DNA of 64,000 bases from Bacillus sp. FSL K6-3431 (GTDB lineage Bacteria; Bacillota; Bacilli; Bacillales; Bacillaceae_C), in NCBI RefSeq assembly GCF_038002605.1, contig NZ_JBBOCT010000001.1, forward strand, positions 930,001-994,000, read 5' to 3'. Position numbers and translations under genes: made by a program. Below, in pieces: positions 1 to 9,694 of the stretch; the stretch's first letter is position 1; each line of letters begins with the position of its first letter. Below the pieces are notes generated by a model. It was given only the letters and a program-made list of their open reading frames with translations, ran no database searches and was not told the origin of the DNA.

Positions 1-4
1 AATA

Positions 5-112
5 ATGGGTAACTTTTTTATATTTATCGCCCCCTTCATAGTTTTGTTTGCTGCGATTGGATTCGCATTCTGGGCTGCACTGAAAGACGGTCCAATCACA
101 AAAGAAAAATAA
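5..112 (+). CDS. cydS: CydS-like small subunit of cytochrome bd oxidase
   Basis: A 35-residue protein beginning MGNFFIFIAPFIVLF. It has one hydrophobic helix (about residues 4-26) and a short charged tail with LKDGP. The pattern of aromatic start, AP in the helix, FW near its end and LKD after it matches CydS, the tiny third subunit of Bacillus/Geobacillus bd-type quinol oxidases. CydS packs against CydA and stabilises the haem region in the membrane. The family match is from memory of known CydS proteins. cydA and cydB should lie just upstream, outside the window. A strong terminator follows directly, so this is the last gene of its operon. The alternative is an unrelated single-span peptide. 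Confidence 0.65.
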   Translation: MGNFFIFIAPFIVLFAAIGFAFWAALKDGPITKEK

Positions 113-118
113 TGACGA

Positions 119-166
119 ACAGTGTTCCGATAAAGCATATTTTGCTGAATGGAACACTGTTTTTTA
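119..166 (+). terminator. Rho-independent terminator after the CydS-like gene
   Basis: ACAGTGTTCC at 119-128 pairs with GGAACACTGT at 151-160. An inner AGCA/TGCT pair extends the stem, and a run of T follows at 160-165. Confidence 0.9.
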
Positions 167-414
167 TAAAAATGCCCTTTAAACCGACTTGTTTCTACAC
201 CGTTTCTAGTGGTACGCACAAGTATAAAAAGTTATTAGGAGCAGCTACTAACATCCCTAAAAATAATTAGTACCAGGTATTAATCAATCAATATTCCCGC
301 TTTTTAGAATAGTATTTTAAAATAACAATAAATCGTTATTCCAAAACTTAGCTGTCTAAAACCATACTTCTTACAGTTATAGATACGTAAAAATTCAAGT
401 GATTTAAAGACATA

Positions 415-450
415 AAAAAACAAACAAGCACTTCATCAGTACTTGTTTGA
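415..450 (-). terminator. Terminator after cwlJ
   Basis: On the minus strand AAACAAGTACT and AGTGCTTGTTT form an 11-bp stem with one G-U pair, followed by a run of T. It lies just past the cwlJ stop. The stretch 167-414 holds no gene that I can see. Confidence 0.75.
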
Positions 451-457
451 AAAATGA

Positions 458-886
458 TTAAAATGTATTATAAACAGCTTCACATTCCTCAGCAGTAGGT
501 TCGTAAAAACAGTGCAATTTATAACGGGCTACAAATGGTTGGTCATACCACGTAGGAGGACAATCACCAGGGGGCCTAAAATACCATAGGCTAAATTTGG
601 CTGGCCAAATTCGATGACCTTGGATGGATCTTCTTGCTAACTTCTTTTCCTTTTCTCTCGCCCCCTGATAAAAATATCCATGTGTCACAGCTTCAAACGC
701 ATGTGGCTGGTGAACCATTTGCGGGATAGTACGAATAGCTTTAAAGTCAGAACAATTTGCTCGAATTCGATTAATCCCTACATTGCCCACCATGAGCATT
801 CCCTGTTGCCCTTCCCCTTCGGCTTCTGCTCTTAGTAGTCTTGCTAATAGGTTGATATCTGCTTCTCTGGCTTTAACTACAGCCAT
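458..886 (-). CDS. cwlJ: Spore cortex-lytic hydrolase CwlJ (Hydrolase_2 family)
   Basis: A 142-residue single-domain protein that aligns end to end with Bacillus CwlJ, which during germination cleaves cortex peptidoglycan containing muramic-delta-lactam. Recognisable blocks are RLLRAEAEGEG at about 16-26, with the Glu expected to be catalytic, GNVGINRIRANC at 34-45, HAFEAVTHGYFYQ at 62-74 and WYFRPPGDCP at 101-110. There is no signal peptide, as usual for CwlJ, which is placed in the coat or outer forespore from the mother cell. A GGAGGTGGAGGT ribosome site supports this start. No gerQ neighbour is visible. Family identification is firm; activity is inferred. Confidence 0.95.
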   Translation of the reverse strand: MAVVKAREADINLLARLLRAEAEGEGQQGMLMVGNVGINRIRANCSDFKAIRTIPQMVHQPHAFEAVTHGYFYQGAREKEKKLARRSIQGHRIWPAKFSLWYFRPPGDCPPTWYDQPFVARYKLHCFYEPTAEECEAVYNTF

Positions 887-948
887 ACCTCCACCTCCAT
901 ATCACTACATCTTTATCTTATTGTAAGATGTCGTGATTGTTGACGGAG

Positions 949-1968
949 TTATTTAAAATGAACACGCGCTTTTTTAGCGATATCTTCAGGCGCTTTATAT
1001 GTAAGAGGCTCTTGTTGTAATGCTTGAAAAAAGTTAATATCACTCGTTCCGAGTTTACCTATTGTTAGACGCGGGATGACCCGTACGTGAATTGGTTGAA
1101 TAGATGTAGGATCTGTTGATATATTTAAAGATAAATTAAAGCTTGCAAACCCTTGTTCCTTTAATGTTGCAAAAATACATGTTAAGCCTTCAGCAAAATC
1201 ATGCCAATCCTGTTCTGTAATACTTTGCACAGAGGTAGATTGGGTAAAGATGCCAATAAAATCATTATGACTCTTAGGTGCATAGGCATGAATCCATGCA
1301 ACATTTCCTTTTTCACCAATCCATCTTTCACCAATTTCCTTTTCCATCTCGTAAAGCTCTGAAAAATATGCTTCCCCTATCTCGTTTGTATATTGCTTTT
1401 CTTTCTCGATTGTCATTGCTTGATAATTTGTCGGAAACTCTGATCCGATTATATGTAAATGAGGATGCAAAATACTGCCACCAGCATACGGGAGGTAATT
1501 CCAATTGATGGAGGCATATTGAGCTTTAGAATCTGATTTACTTACTCTATTAATATAGGTTTGTGCTGCTAAAAATGCATCACATATGACGGGCACTGTA
1601 AATTCATCTAGGCGAACATAATGCTGTCCAGAGAAAGCCACAACACCGTTATGTTTACTATATGGAAATAAATTCGGAAATAGTATCGCTTCGCCTTGCG
1701 TAATACGGCCTTCATCAGCAATTCCTTTCGTGAAAACTGGCGTCATCTTAAAGATGTTTTCTGAACAAAATGGGCAATTTTTGCCACCCGTTTTTTCCGC
1801 TTCATCCGTATAATTAGGTACTTCTGGTATTAGTCCTGGATCAAATACAAGACGTGAAGATTCTCCTGTCAGTGGATCAAAACGGACTTCTGTTTTTCTT
1901 TCAATCAATGTTTCTTTTCCATCATTAAAACTAAACCATTCTTCTTCTTTTCTGAAATGTATGGCCAC
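949..1968 (-). CDS. GalT-like nucleotidyltransferase (HIT superfamily)
   Basis: A 339-residue protein with a CPFC zinc-type motif near residue 65 and HPHLHIIGSE near residue 168. The latter is the HIT-superfamily active-site triad of galactose-1-phosphate uridylyltransferase relatives. These enzymes move UMP or AMP between sugar phosphates through a histidine-nucleotide intermediate. I chose the GTG at 1968 because AAGGGGGAG sits seven bases before it; an in-frame start ten codons upstream would lie on the wrong side of this ribosome site. No galK or galE neighbour is present, so the true sugar or nucleotide substrate is uncertain. Confidence 0.75.
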   Translation of the reverse strand: MAIHFRKEEEWFSFNDGKETLIERKTEVRFDPLTGESSRLVFDPGLIPEVPNYTDEAEKTGGKNCPFCSENIFKMTPVFTKGIADEGRITQGEAILFPNLFPYSKHNGVVAFSGQHYVRLDEFTVPVICDAFLAAQTYINRVSKSDSKAQYASINWNYLPYAGGSILHPHLHIIGSEFPTNYQAMTIEKEKQYTNEIGEAYFSELYEMEKEIGERWIGEKGNVAWIHAYAPKSHNDFIGIFTQSTSVQSITEQDWHDFAEGLTCIFATLKEQGFASFNLSLNISTDPTSIQPIHVRVIPRLTIGKLGTSDINFFQALQQEPLTYKAPEDIAKKARVHFK

Positions 1969-2109
1969 ATTATCTCCCCCTTGGTTTGAATATAACATGT
2001 AACAATCATTTTGTCTGTATATTCAAACTACTATTGGAAAAGGCAACATAAAATGCTCATTATTAGACGACAGACTTCATAACCGTTTCAAACGACATGA
2101 TGAACCCAA

Positions 2110-2140
2110 AAAAGCGGACCCTTGTAATGGTCCGCTTTAA
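2110..2140 (-). terminator. Terminator after yeeN
   Basis: AAAGCGGACC and GGTCCGCTTT form a perfect 10-bp stem with a short loop, directly downstream of the yeeN stop. Confidence 0.85.
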
Positions 2141-2144
2141 ACGA

Positions 2145-2864
2145 TCATTCACTAAAATCTACATTATGGTACACTTGGCCAACATCTTCTAAATCGTCTA
2201 ACGCATCAATCATTTTCTCAAACTGTGCTTCCACATCTTCTGGCAGTGTGATGTCATTTTGCGCAATCATTGTTACTTCTGCAACCGTGAATTCAGTTAT
2301 TCCTGCCTGATTGAATGCATCTTGCATGGCATGAAATTGGTCAGGCTCAGCATAAACGATCACTGATTCATCCTCTTCTAAAATGTCACGTACGTCAATA
2401 TCAGCTTCCATTAATATTTCAAGCACATCATCTGCTGTTTTCCCTTCAAGACCGATGACAGCAGTAGCATCAAACATATAGGCGACAGATCCACTTACGC
2501 CCATATTTCCACCATTTTTACCGAAAGCAGCACGTACCTCTGATGCTGTTCGATTCACATTATTTGTTAGTGCATCTACGATTACCATAGATCCATTTGG
2601 TCCAAATCCCTCGTATCGGAGTTCATCATAGCTCTCTTCTGAACCGCCTTTTGCTTTTTCAATCGCACGGTCAATAATCGCTTTCGGCACACTGTATGTT
2701 TTTGCACGTTCAAGTACGACTTTTAATGCCTGATTTGATTCCGGATCTGGCTCACCTTGCTTAGCTGCCACATAAATTTCTCGTCCAAACTTTGCATAAA
2801 TACGACTTGTATTGGCATCCTTTGATGCTTTTTTTTCTTTAATATTATTCCATTTACGTCCCAT
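2145..2864 (-). CDS. yeeN: YebC/PmpR family protein YeeN
   Basis: A 239-residue TACO1/YebC-family protein that begins [16 protein letters not shown], the hallmark of the YeeN branch; the other Bacillus paralogue is YrbC. Core blocks [18 protein letters not shown] and [11 protein letters not shown] are intact, and the C-terminus is acidic. YebC-family proteins have been described as DNA-binding regulators and, more recently, as factors that help ribosomes through difficult proline-rich stretches; which applies here is unknown. The ATG at 2864 is favoured over the GTG three codons upstream because AAAGTGAG lies eight bases before it. It is a single-gene unit with its own terminator. Confidence 0.9.
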   Translation of the reverse strand: MGRKWNNIKEKKASKDANTSRIYAKFGREIYVAAKQGEPDPESNQALKVVLERAKTYSVPKAIIDRAIEKAKGGSEESYDELRYEGFGPNGSMVIVDALTNNVNRTASEVRAAFGKNGGNMGVSGSVAYMFDATAVIGLEGKTADDVLEILMEADIDVRDILEEDESVIVYAEPDQFHAMQDAFNQAGITEFTVAEVTMIAQNDITLPEDVEAQFEKMIDALDDLEDVGQVYHNVDFSE

Positions 2865-3084
2865 AATGAACACTCACTTTCAACTTTGAATCAACACAAA
2901 TAATAAAATAAATAAGCTACTTCAACTATGTAGAGTTCATACTGCGAACAACAATAATAATCGAAGGTAAATACCCATTCACGAGCTTATATTATACCTT
3001 ATATGTGCAATTTATGACGAGAATAATTTCAAAAAAGTGTAAAAAAGTTGCCTTGTTTTTAATTTATTATTTGAGAAATCGGCA

Positions 3085-3939
3085 TCAACTTTTATGAGAG
3101 CCTAATTTTTTGAAATATATTTTTTCCCATAGATTCCATGGAATAATCATTTTTAAGAAAAAGCTAAGTTTCACACTTTTTCCAATTGGAAATCTGAATT
3201 TCTTGCACTTATTATGCGTACAGATGTCAGCGATAAGGGTAGCAACGTCACTTGGGTCCCCATGGCTGCTTTTACTCTTTTCTAATTCGTTTTCAATTGA
3301 AATCATATAAGTGGAATATGGAGATGTGCTAAGTCTGGAACGCTCCGCTATCCTCTTGCCCCGAGACCAAATATTGGTTTTAAATGAACCTGGTTCAACT
3401 AAAGCTACATCGATACCTATTGGTTTGACTTCATATCGCAAGCATTCAGTCCAACCTTCAAGCGCGTGTTTTGATGCAACGTATGGGGATAATCCTGGAA
3501 ACCCCATTTTGCCTGAAATACTACTTAAATTGATAATCTTTCCATGTTGCTGTTTTCTCATATATGGAAGCACGGCTTGTGTCACAGCAATTACACCAAA
3601 AAAGTTGGTTTCAAATTGCTCCTTGTATTCGAGAACGCTCACCTCTTCGCAAAATCCTCCAAGCGCGAATCCCGCATTATTAATCAGAATATCGATTGTA
3701 GGAAGTTCAGCTATTTGCACGGAAAAGTTTTCAATCGACTTTGGACATGTTACATCCAACTGGATAAAGTGTAATCGATTTTCCATACCTTCATGTTTAC
3801 ATAATTCTATTATTGTCTCTTTACTTTCTAAATTTCTCATCGTGGCAATAACTGAGAATCCACGTTTGGCAAGTTCAACAACTGTTAATAATCCAAATCC
3901 ACTTGATGCACCTGTGATGATCGCAGTTTGATTATTCAT
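3085..3939 (-). CDS. SDR family oxidoreductase
   Basis: A 284-residue classical short-chain dehydrogenase. The N-terminus carries the NAD(P) motif TGASSGFG at about residues 9-16. NNAG lies near 87-90, a catalytic Ser is in NLSSISG, and YVASK with Tyr and Lys is near residue 157. The C-terminal 50 residues form a basic, hydrophobic tail that resembles the YusZ-like group. The substrate is unknown. It starts 11 bases after the exoA stop, with GGGG six bases before the ATG, so the two are probably co-transcribed. No functional link between DNA repair and this enzyme is evident. Confidence 0.85.
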   Translation of the reverse strand: MNNQTAIITGASSGFGLLTVVELAKRGFSVIATMRNLESKETIIELCKHEGMENRLHFIQLDVTCPKSIENFSVQIAELPTIDILINNAGFALGGFCEEVSVLEYKEQFETNFFGVIAVTQAVLPYMRKQQHGKIINLSSISGKMGFPGLSPYVASKHALEGWTECLRYEVKPIGIDVALVEPGSFKTNIWSRGKRIAERSRLSTSPYSTYMISIENELEKSKSSHGDPSDVATLIADICTHNKCKKFRFPIGKSVKLSFFLKMIIPWNLWEKIYFKKLGSHKS

Positions 3940-3950
3940 ATGTAACCCCG

Positions 3951-4712
3951 TTAGTTTATTTTTACTTCTAGTGCCACGGGACAATGATCACTTCCCATGA
4001 TGTCACAATGAATCTGGGCATCTACTAAGTTATTCGCTAAACGCTCAGATACAATAAAATAATCAATACGCCAGCCGATATTCCTTTCTCTGACCTTACT
4101 CATGTATGACCACCAAGAATATACACCTTCTCGCTCTGGATAAAAATATCGATAGCTATCAATAAATCCTTGCTCAAGTAAATGAGTCATCTTCCCACGT
4201 TCCTCTTTTGTCACTCCGGAGTTTCCCTGATTAGACTTCGCATTTCTTAAATCAATGTCCTGATGAGCCACGTTCAAATCACCACAATAGACTACAGGTT
4301 TGATTTGATCTAGCTCTTTAATATAGCCTAGTAATTCATCTTCCCAAGATAAACGGTAACCCAATCTAGCTAAATCTCTTTGTGCGTTGGGAGTATAGAC
4401 ATTTACTAGGTAAAATCCCTCATATTCTAATGTAATAATTCTTCCTTCTATTTCTTCTTCCGCAAGGCCAACACCATATTTTACGGAAAGTGGTTTTTTC
4501 TTAGTAAATACAGCTGTTCCAGAATATCCTTTTTTAACAGCTGAATTCCAGTATTGATAATAGCCGTCTAAATTTAATTCGATTTGTCCCTCTTGACATT
4601 TTGTTTCCTGAAGACAGAAAATATCTGCATTTACTTCATGAAAATAATCTAGAAACCCTTTCTTCACACAAGCTCGAATGCCATTTACATTCCACGATAC
4701 AAGTTTCAACAT
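3951..4712 (-). CDS. exoA: Exodeoxyribonuclease III / AP endonuclease ExoA
   Basis: A 253-residue member of the endonuclease/exonuclease/phosphatase fold. Visible motifs are SWNVNGIRA at 5-13, LQETKCQ at 34-40 (metal-binding Glu), GDLNVAHQDID (catalytic Asp and Asn) and the C-terminal GSDHCPV with the catalytic Asp-His. It cuts the backbone 5' of abasic sites and degrades 3' ends in base-excision repair. AAAGGGG lies seven bases before the ATG. Length matches Bacillus ExoA. It is the first gene of a two-gene unit with the SDR gene. Confidence 0.95.
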   Translation of the reverse strand: MLKLVSWNVNGIRACVKKGFLDYFHEVNADIFCLQETKCQEGQIELNLDGYYQYWNSAVKKGYSGTAVFTKKKPLSVKYGVGLAEEEIEGRIITLEYEGFYLVNVYTPNAQRDLARLGYRLSWEDELLGYIKELDQIKPVVYCGDLNVAHQDIDLRNAKSNQGNSGVTKEERGKMTHLLEQGFIDSYRYFYPEREGVYSWWSYMSKVRERNIGWRIDYFIVSERLANNLVDAQIHCDIMGSDHCPVALEVKIN

Positions 4713-4950
4713 CCAAATCCCCTTTATCTATAGTAAAAAGTGACGTAATTTTCTTCATAACTGTGAAATCTAACAATAATCGAACATCAACTACTGAAAG
4801 TACTATAGCTAACATTCATGCATAATTATTGCGGAATTTCACGTATTAGTGCCCAATTTATATTATATCACTTTTTTGCTACCAAACAAACGATCGTGTT
4901 GTTATACTAGTACTAGCAGCAAGAGTTTTATACAGAAAAGGGGCTTTTTA

Positions 4951-5580
4951 ATGGATGGAAAAACGCATTTTATTGTAGGTGGGATTGTAGGTATTGGTGT
5001 GGGGAAATATGTAGGAGTGGATTTACCTACCGCAGTTTCACTTACGCTTTTGGGAGGCTGTGTCGGATTAGTACCTGATTTGGATGTAAAAGGAACATTA
5101 TCCAAAAGAATATCGTTGAATAAAAAGTGGCTTATATTATTATTAGGATTATTCGGGTTATTATTAATTGCATACAGTTTCGATAATGCTCCAGGAATAG
5201 AACGGTGGATCGGCTTGGGTGCAGGAATCGTATTGCTTACCTTTCCCTCCGTATTTGTTAAGCAAAAAATGATGCTATTGCTGACCGGACTCGCCGCATT
5301 AATGGCAGGATTTGCTATGCAAAGTATCTGGCTCATTATGCTAGGTATTTATATTAGCATCGCTTCAAGACTCCCCCATCGCTCCTTAACCCATTCCATA
5401 ATTGGATTAACTTATTTTAGCGGTATTGGTTACTATTTGGAACAGGATTTACAAGTTGAGGGCATTATGCTAGTTTGCATCTTAAGCTACGCAAGTCATT
5501 TAGTTTTAGATATGAAATGGCTTCCAGGTAACAGAAAAGGTATTAAGTTATTCCAGCCTTTTTTTAAAATAGAAATGTAA
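4951..5580 (+). CDS. Membrane-bound metal-dependent hydrolase (YdjM/DUF457-like)
   Basis: A 209-residue integral membrane protein starting MDGKTHFIVGG, where the first His of the family metal site sits. The second motif, LPHRSLTHS, is near residue 141, and a further His (SHLVLDMKW) is close to the C-terminus. Several hydrophobic helices lie between. This pattern matches the family of predicted membrane-bound metal-dependent hydrolases that includes E. coli YdjM. Substrate unknown. The start at 4951 follows AAAAGGGG; the reading frame is open further upstream, but that part lacks a ribosome site. Confidence 0.8.
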   Translation: MDGKTHFIVGGIVGIGVGKYVGVDLPTAVSLTLLGGCVGLVPDLDVKGTLSKRISLNKKWLILLLGLFGLLLIAYSFDNAPGIERWIGLGAGIVLLTFPSVFVKQKMMLLLTGLAALMAGFAMQSIWLIMLGIYISIASRLPHRSLTHSIIGLTYFSGIGYYLEQDLQVEGIMLVCILSYASHLVLDMKWLPGNRKGIKLFQPFFKIEM

Positions 5581-5678
5581 ATTTATGAAATTAACATACA
5601 GATTGATTGTTTTCACTTATATTATTTTTTCTAAGCATGTATAATAAAGAAACTAAACAAAGTCAGGAGGCACGAATC

Positions 5679-5852
5679 ATGACTGAAGAACCTAAAAAAA
5701 TTTCATTGCAAGAAGCTATCAAAAAGAAACTCGCTGAAAAACAAGCTGCCCAAAAATCACAAGGAAATCTAAAAGGTAGCACTGCGACTAAAAAGCTATC
5801 AAGTCAACAAACAAAAAAAGCGAGTAACACTAGACGTAAAATAGGTACGTAA
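5679..5852 (+). CDS. Small basic hypothetical protein
   Basis: A 57-residue protein, MTEEPKKISLQEAIKKKL and onward, extremely rich in Lys and Gln and ending in a basic tail with SQQTKKASNTRRK. A perfect AGGAGG at 5665-5670 sits eight bases before the ATG, and codon use looks normal. Similar small Lys-rich proteins occur in many Bacillaceae without a known role. It probably forms a helical N-terminal half and a disordered tail; nucleic-acid binding is possible but not shown. The frame is open further upstream but lacks a start signal. Confidence 0.7.
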   Translation: MTEEPKKISLQEAIKKKLAEKQAAQKSQGNLKGSTATKKLSSQQTKKASNTRRKIGT

Positions 5853-5967
5853 TATTCTGTACTTACATGCAAGGAGCAATTATAGCTTTTATCAAACTAG
5901 CTTATGGATGAAAAATGTCCATAAGCTCTTTATATGAACAGCTAAATGAATAGAATTAGGTGATCTT

Positions 5968-7029
5968 ATGGATTTTGATATACGTTTTTTATCATTCTAC
6001 GTCATTCAAGTAGAAGGTAAAGATGAGCAAGCAAGTAAACAATATAAACACTTTCAAACATTGGATATGGATGAATATGATCAGCACGCAATCAAGGACT
6101 TTTTGGACGGAGAACTGACGAAAATAGTGAAGCGAAAAGTAGAGCGCCATCCTAAAACAGAAGCAGCACCGACAAAACTCGGACGTTTTATCGTAGAAGA
6201 AGGACATGCGTTGGACTCTAACCCAAACTATAATCTGTTTAATCGTTTAAGAAATGCAGAATCAAAAACTGATTTTCAAGAAGGTAGTGAAGCGTTAGTA
6301 CTTGCCTATCACGACACAAGTGCTGTGCGTGGAGGTGCATTTCTTGTTGCAGCTGCCCAACCAAAAAAATACTTTGATGACAAATTTGTCTTTATTATGA
6401 AATGCGATTTCGAACCAAAAGTAGCCTCCATCGCAGATGAATCTACGTTAATTCGCAATGTAGAAATGGCGATTACAACGAAAAACATGAAATCAATCCA
6501 ATACCCGTACATGCCTGAAGAAGGAATGATTGAAGAAAGCGAATTAAAAATCCATCAATCATCCCACGCAAGATACTTCGAGGACTTCTTGAAATTTGTG
6601 GAATATGGTGAATCGATGCCAGAAATTTTAAGAACACAAGTAATTACGATGGTTGAAGAGCATTTTAACGAAGTATTAGCAGATAACAGCGAAGAGTTAG
6701 AGCAGTTTGAAAAGGAAATGGAAATTTGGGAAGCAAGCCCACAAAGAGAAATCCAAGAGCGTCTAACGACCGAACAAATTGTGGAAGCCTCTGCCCAAAT
6801 AGTTGAGTTAGCTCCAGAAACCGAGTTAAAAATGAAACTTGGCGAAACATCCATCAAAGGATTGCTTGCTGATTTTGGCGAGAATATTCATCTAGCGAAA
6901 GTAAATGACAAGTATGTATTACTAGTAGAAGCAGATTCGGTTACCTTTGAAAAAGGAGTTTCACCTATTGAGTTTCATAGACCTGATGATTTGCATGAGT
7001 TGATTGGTAGATTGAATAAGAAGGAATAG
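5968..7029 (+). CDS. DUF3900-like conserved protein
   Basis: A 353-residue soluble protein beginning MDFDIRFLSFYVIQVEG. I recognise it as resembling the Bacillus DUF3900 family by its N-terminal block and overall length. The first half recalls nucleoid-associated or phage-type proteins with KIVKRKVERHP. The second half is acidic and contains a probable coiled stretch (EELEQFEKEMEIWE). No catalytic motif is visible and function is unknown. AGGTGAT lies about five bases before the ATG. The gene stands alone between a small basic gene and a long gene-free stretch. Confidence 0.65.
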   Translation: MDFDIRFLSFYVIQVEGKDEQASKQYKHFQTLDMDEYDQHAIKDFLDGELTKIVKRKVERHPKTEAAPTKLGRFIVEEGHALDSNPNYNLFNRLRNAESKTDFQEGSEALVLAYHDTSAVRGGAFLVAAAQPKKYFDDKFVFIMKCDFEPKVASIADESTLIRNVEMAITTKNMKSIQYPYMPEEGMIEESELKIHQSSHARYFEDFLKFVEYGESMPEILRTQVITMVEEHFNEVLADNSEELEQFEKEMEIWEASPQREIQERLTTEQIVEASAQIVELAPETELKMKLGETSIKGLLADFGENIHLAKVNDKYVLLVEADSVTFEKGVSPIEFHRPDDLHELIGRLNKKE

Positions 7030-7423
7030 TGGGATAGTAATTTGGGTAATAATTGATTAGAGAGTAGGAATAAACATAATTCTACTCATAAACATGTGGA
7101 AGGTTTTCTTAATTTATCAGAGTTCGAAAATAATAGGGATAGTTTCGGCTATCTCCTTTACATTCAGTTCATTTTTCCTTCCTATCTCACTACTACTTTA
7201 ATGCAGCAACAGTTATTATCCCCCTACTTCTCTTGCATTTTTCATTCAATAAATACGACCCTTCTCTAAATCTACTATGTAATCGAAATTATATCTGTTT
7301 ATTTCAATCCATTGACCTTTTGGTGGATTGACATTATAAATAATAAAATGTTGGTCTTATTTTAGTGCAACTTGCCTCAACAAATTATTGTAGGTCCGTA
7401 ACTCTTTTATTTCACGCGGATAC
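7030..7423. other. Gene-free spacer
   Basis: About 390 bases, AT-rich, between converging genes. I see no open frame with a ribosome site, no clear strong hairpin and no recognisable fragment. Confidence 0.5.
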
Positions 7424-8320
7424 TTAGTTCTTGTCAGTATTATCCAATATGGATCTATTTAAAATATTTACACTCTCATTTAAGAAATCTTGATGCTGTT
7501 CAATCCCTCTAATTTTACACCAACCTATTGAGTTAAAAGCATCATAAAAAGAGTAGAAAGATAATACTTGATTTAAATCAATGATCGGCCGAATCGTTTC
7601 ATATCCAGCGATGTACGCTTCTTTTGTTTTTGGATATTTATTAAAAATATCACGGTTTATTTTCGTAAAATCCATTTCTGTTGCACCTGATCGCGCACTT
7701 TCAAAATCAATAATTCCTACAACACTATCATCACGAATTAAGATATTCCCTGGTCGAAAATCCATATGTATAATTGATGGATTTTCAGGCTCTGGAAGAG
7801 CGTTAAAACGCTTTTCAAAATGAACGATGGATTTTTCGTATAACTCTGGTGAAAGCACTTCTTTTACATATGGTTCAAATTCCAAAAATTTTTTTCTAAC
7901 AAACGCTGACCAATCATTATTATCTAACGACTGAAATCCTTTTTCTGAAAATGTACCATATTTCAGCATTGATACTGCATGAATTTTCGCGTGATTTACA
8001 CCAATTTGATAAGCCAATTGTGGGCTTACCTTGCCAGTACACGGAACGCCGTTTATATTTTCTAATAATAATGCACCTGTATGGATTTCATCCCCTTCCC
8101 AAAAATCTAAAATAGTAGGTACACTTACTTCGTTATGTAAGAGGTTTAACGTTTCATATTCCCGAAAAAGTTTAGTTTTTGTATATGGAATTTTGATATA
8201 AACGTTTTCTTGATTTAATAGTTGTATTTTAAAGACTTCAGAGCTATGAGATTCCGGAACATCTTGTATCGTCAGTACATTTAACTTAAAATGGTCAATC
8301 GCTTCCTGTAGCTTCTCCAC
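7424..8320 (-). CDS. APH-fold phosphotransferase (small-molecule kinase-like)
   Basis: A 298-residue protein of the aminoglycoside phosphotransferase/choline kinase superfamily. The Brenner-type catalytic loop is IHMDFRPGNIL near residue 185, and the metal-binding IDFESA follows about 20 residues later. YIKIP in the N-lobe supplies the ATP-binding Lys. Such genes are common in Bacillaceae and only rarely confer antibiotic resistance, so the substrate should be left open. The GTG start at 8320 follows AAAGGAGG by ten bases. The gene is monocistronic; the next upstream gene has its own terminator. Confidence 0.85.
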   Translation of the reverse strand: MEKLQEAIDHFKLNVLTIQDVPESHSSEVFKIQLLNQENVYIKIPYTKTKLFREYETLNLLHNEVSVPTILDFWEGDEIHTGALLLENINGVPCTGKVSPQLAYQIGVNHAKIHAVSMLKYGTFSEKGFQSLDNNDWSAFVRKKFLEFEPYVKEVLSPELYEKSIVHFEKRFNALPEPENPSIIHMDFRPGNILIRDDSVVGIIDFESARSGATEMDFTKINRDIFNKYPKTKEAYIAGYETIRPIIDLNQVLSFYSFYDAFNSIGWCKIRGIEQHQDFLNESVNILNRSILDNTDKN

Positions 8321-8585
8321 TTTACATATTCCTCCTTTGCTACTCCTTATATTTAAAAGGATTTTCTTTTAATTTATATTATTCATAGATTAGATAAAAA
8401 GACACATTCTTCTATATTGTATCGTTTAACTAATCGCTTTATTATTCAGTTACATTTGGTAATGGTTAAAGCATCTACCACTTGGCGAATATAAATCACA
8501 AGTAGTATTACTAGTAGTAGCGGACCATGAAAGTATAATGGTAAATAACAATAGAGTTGATAATTACTTTATTGTCTCACAACAC

Positions 8586-8629
8586 AAAAACGACTAAAAA
8601 TGGATAGGTACCTATTTCTAGTCGTTTTT
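8586..8629 (-). terminator. Terminator after the VOC gene
   Basis: AAAAACGACTA pairs with TAGTCGTTTTT around a loop of about 20 bases. It follows the minus-strand gene that ends at 8655. The rest of 8321-8654 shows no gene. Confidence 0.8.
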
Positions 8630-8654
8630 GATATTTATTTCTACTTTCATTTTG

Positions 8655-9038
8655 TCATTTACTTTTTTCCATGACAGCAAAGTAATTTTCTTCATTATCA
8701 GCAAAATTAAATACTCTGCCAGTAGGCATACTTACAATTTCTCCGACTGTAATATTTTTATCAGAAAAGTCTTTATATAATTTATCGATATTTTCCGAGT
8801 AAAACATTAACGAAGGTGTATTAAGATTTAATTCGGGCTCCATTTTAGCAATTAATTTTTTATTATGTAGGATGATGCTCGTTTCTGCTTCCATTGTTGG
8901 TGCGATTTCAATCCATCTCAGTCCTTGGCCGTTATCCTCTTCAGAAACTACACTAAATCCTAATTTTTCTGTCCAAAATTTCAATGCCTCATCTTGGTTA
9001 TTTACATATATCATAATTTGGCCAACTTTATTAATCAT
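8655..9038 (-). CDS. VOC family (glyoxalase/bleomycin-resistance fold) protein
   Basis: A 127-residue protein with two beta-alpha-beta-beta-beta modules typical of the vicinal oxygen chelate fold: IMIYVNNQDEALKFWTEKLGF at the start and a second half ending in a metal-site Glu region. It is likely a dimer in the cytosol. Reaction unknown. The start is set at the ATG at 9038 because GGAG ends eight bases before it; an upstream GTG would overlap that ribosome site. Monocistronic. Confidence 0.85.
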   Translation of the reverse strand: MINKVGQIMIYVNNQDEALKFWTEKLGFSVVSEEDNGQGLRWIEIAPTMEAETSIILHNKKLIAKMEPELNLNTPSLMFYSENIDKLYKDFSDKNITVGEIVSMPTGRVFNFADNEENYFAVMEKSK

Positions 9039-9294
9039 TTGCTTCACTCCATTCTGCTAGATAAGTTAATGTGGAACCTCACACATATTTACCTTCAATT
9101 TCGGCAAATAAACCTTTGGTATTAGCTCAAATTCCTCTCCCACCCAAAAAAGCGTTTGCCGCATTATTATCATAACATTCTTTGTATTTAGTTTCCTTCT
9201 TTTATTGTATAATAAATGGTATGTAAAGACTTTTCTTTTTTTATTCTATGAGTATTAAAGAATAATTTGGAAAAAATTTAATTGGGGTGAAATA

Positions 9295-9639
9295 ATGGTT
9301 GATACACTTAGTTACTTTGTAGTTGTAATGCTGATTATCGGGTTCGCCTATGGTCTCATTAGACAAATTCAACATACATTTAATATTAGAAATGTAAATA
9401 AATCAGTATTTTTAAATTACAGAAGGTCATTAATTGGAAACTATCTATGTTGTGTTTCGTATGCAGGGTTTATTATTGCCTATACTTTAAATATTTTAGT
9501 TGCATCACGACTGTTAGCGACTACGTTTTTCACAAGTAATAACACAAGCCTTAGTTGCTTTATTTTTATTTTGCTACTTTTAGTCGCTAAATTTGGAATC
9601 ATTCCAAAAAGATCTAATCCATTTGAAATACTACATTGA
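9295..9639 (+). CDS. Hypothetical three-span membrane protein
   Basis: A 114-residue protein with hydrophobic segments at about 3-22, 48-70 and 83-99, separated by a basic loop (RNVNKSVFLNYRRS). GGGGTGA lies six bases before the ATG and a terminator follows, so it looks like a real single gene. I do not recognise a family. Confidence 0.6.
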   Translation: MVDTLSYFVVVMLIIGFAYGLIRQIQHTFNIRNVNKSVFLNYRRSLIGNYLCCVSYAGFIIAYTLNILVASRLLATTFFTSNNTSLSCFIFILLLLVAKFGIIPKRSNPFEILH

Positions 9640-9665
9640 TGCTTTCATATGATTTATAAATGAGT

Positions 9666-9694
9666 AAAAAGAGCTCATGTGATGCTCTTTTTTT
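9666..9694 (+). terminator. Terminator after the membrane protein gene
   Basis: AAAAGAGC and GCTCTTTT form a short stem with a nine-base loop, followed by T. The remaining 9695-9976 holds no recognisable gene. Confidence 0.75.

Noticed and set aside
3311..3931. Long plus-strand ORF of 206 codons opposite the SDR gene
   Set aside because: It is the antisense of a well-conserved dehydrogenase, has no ribosome site and no recognisable protein pattern.
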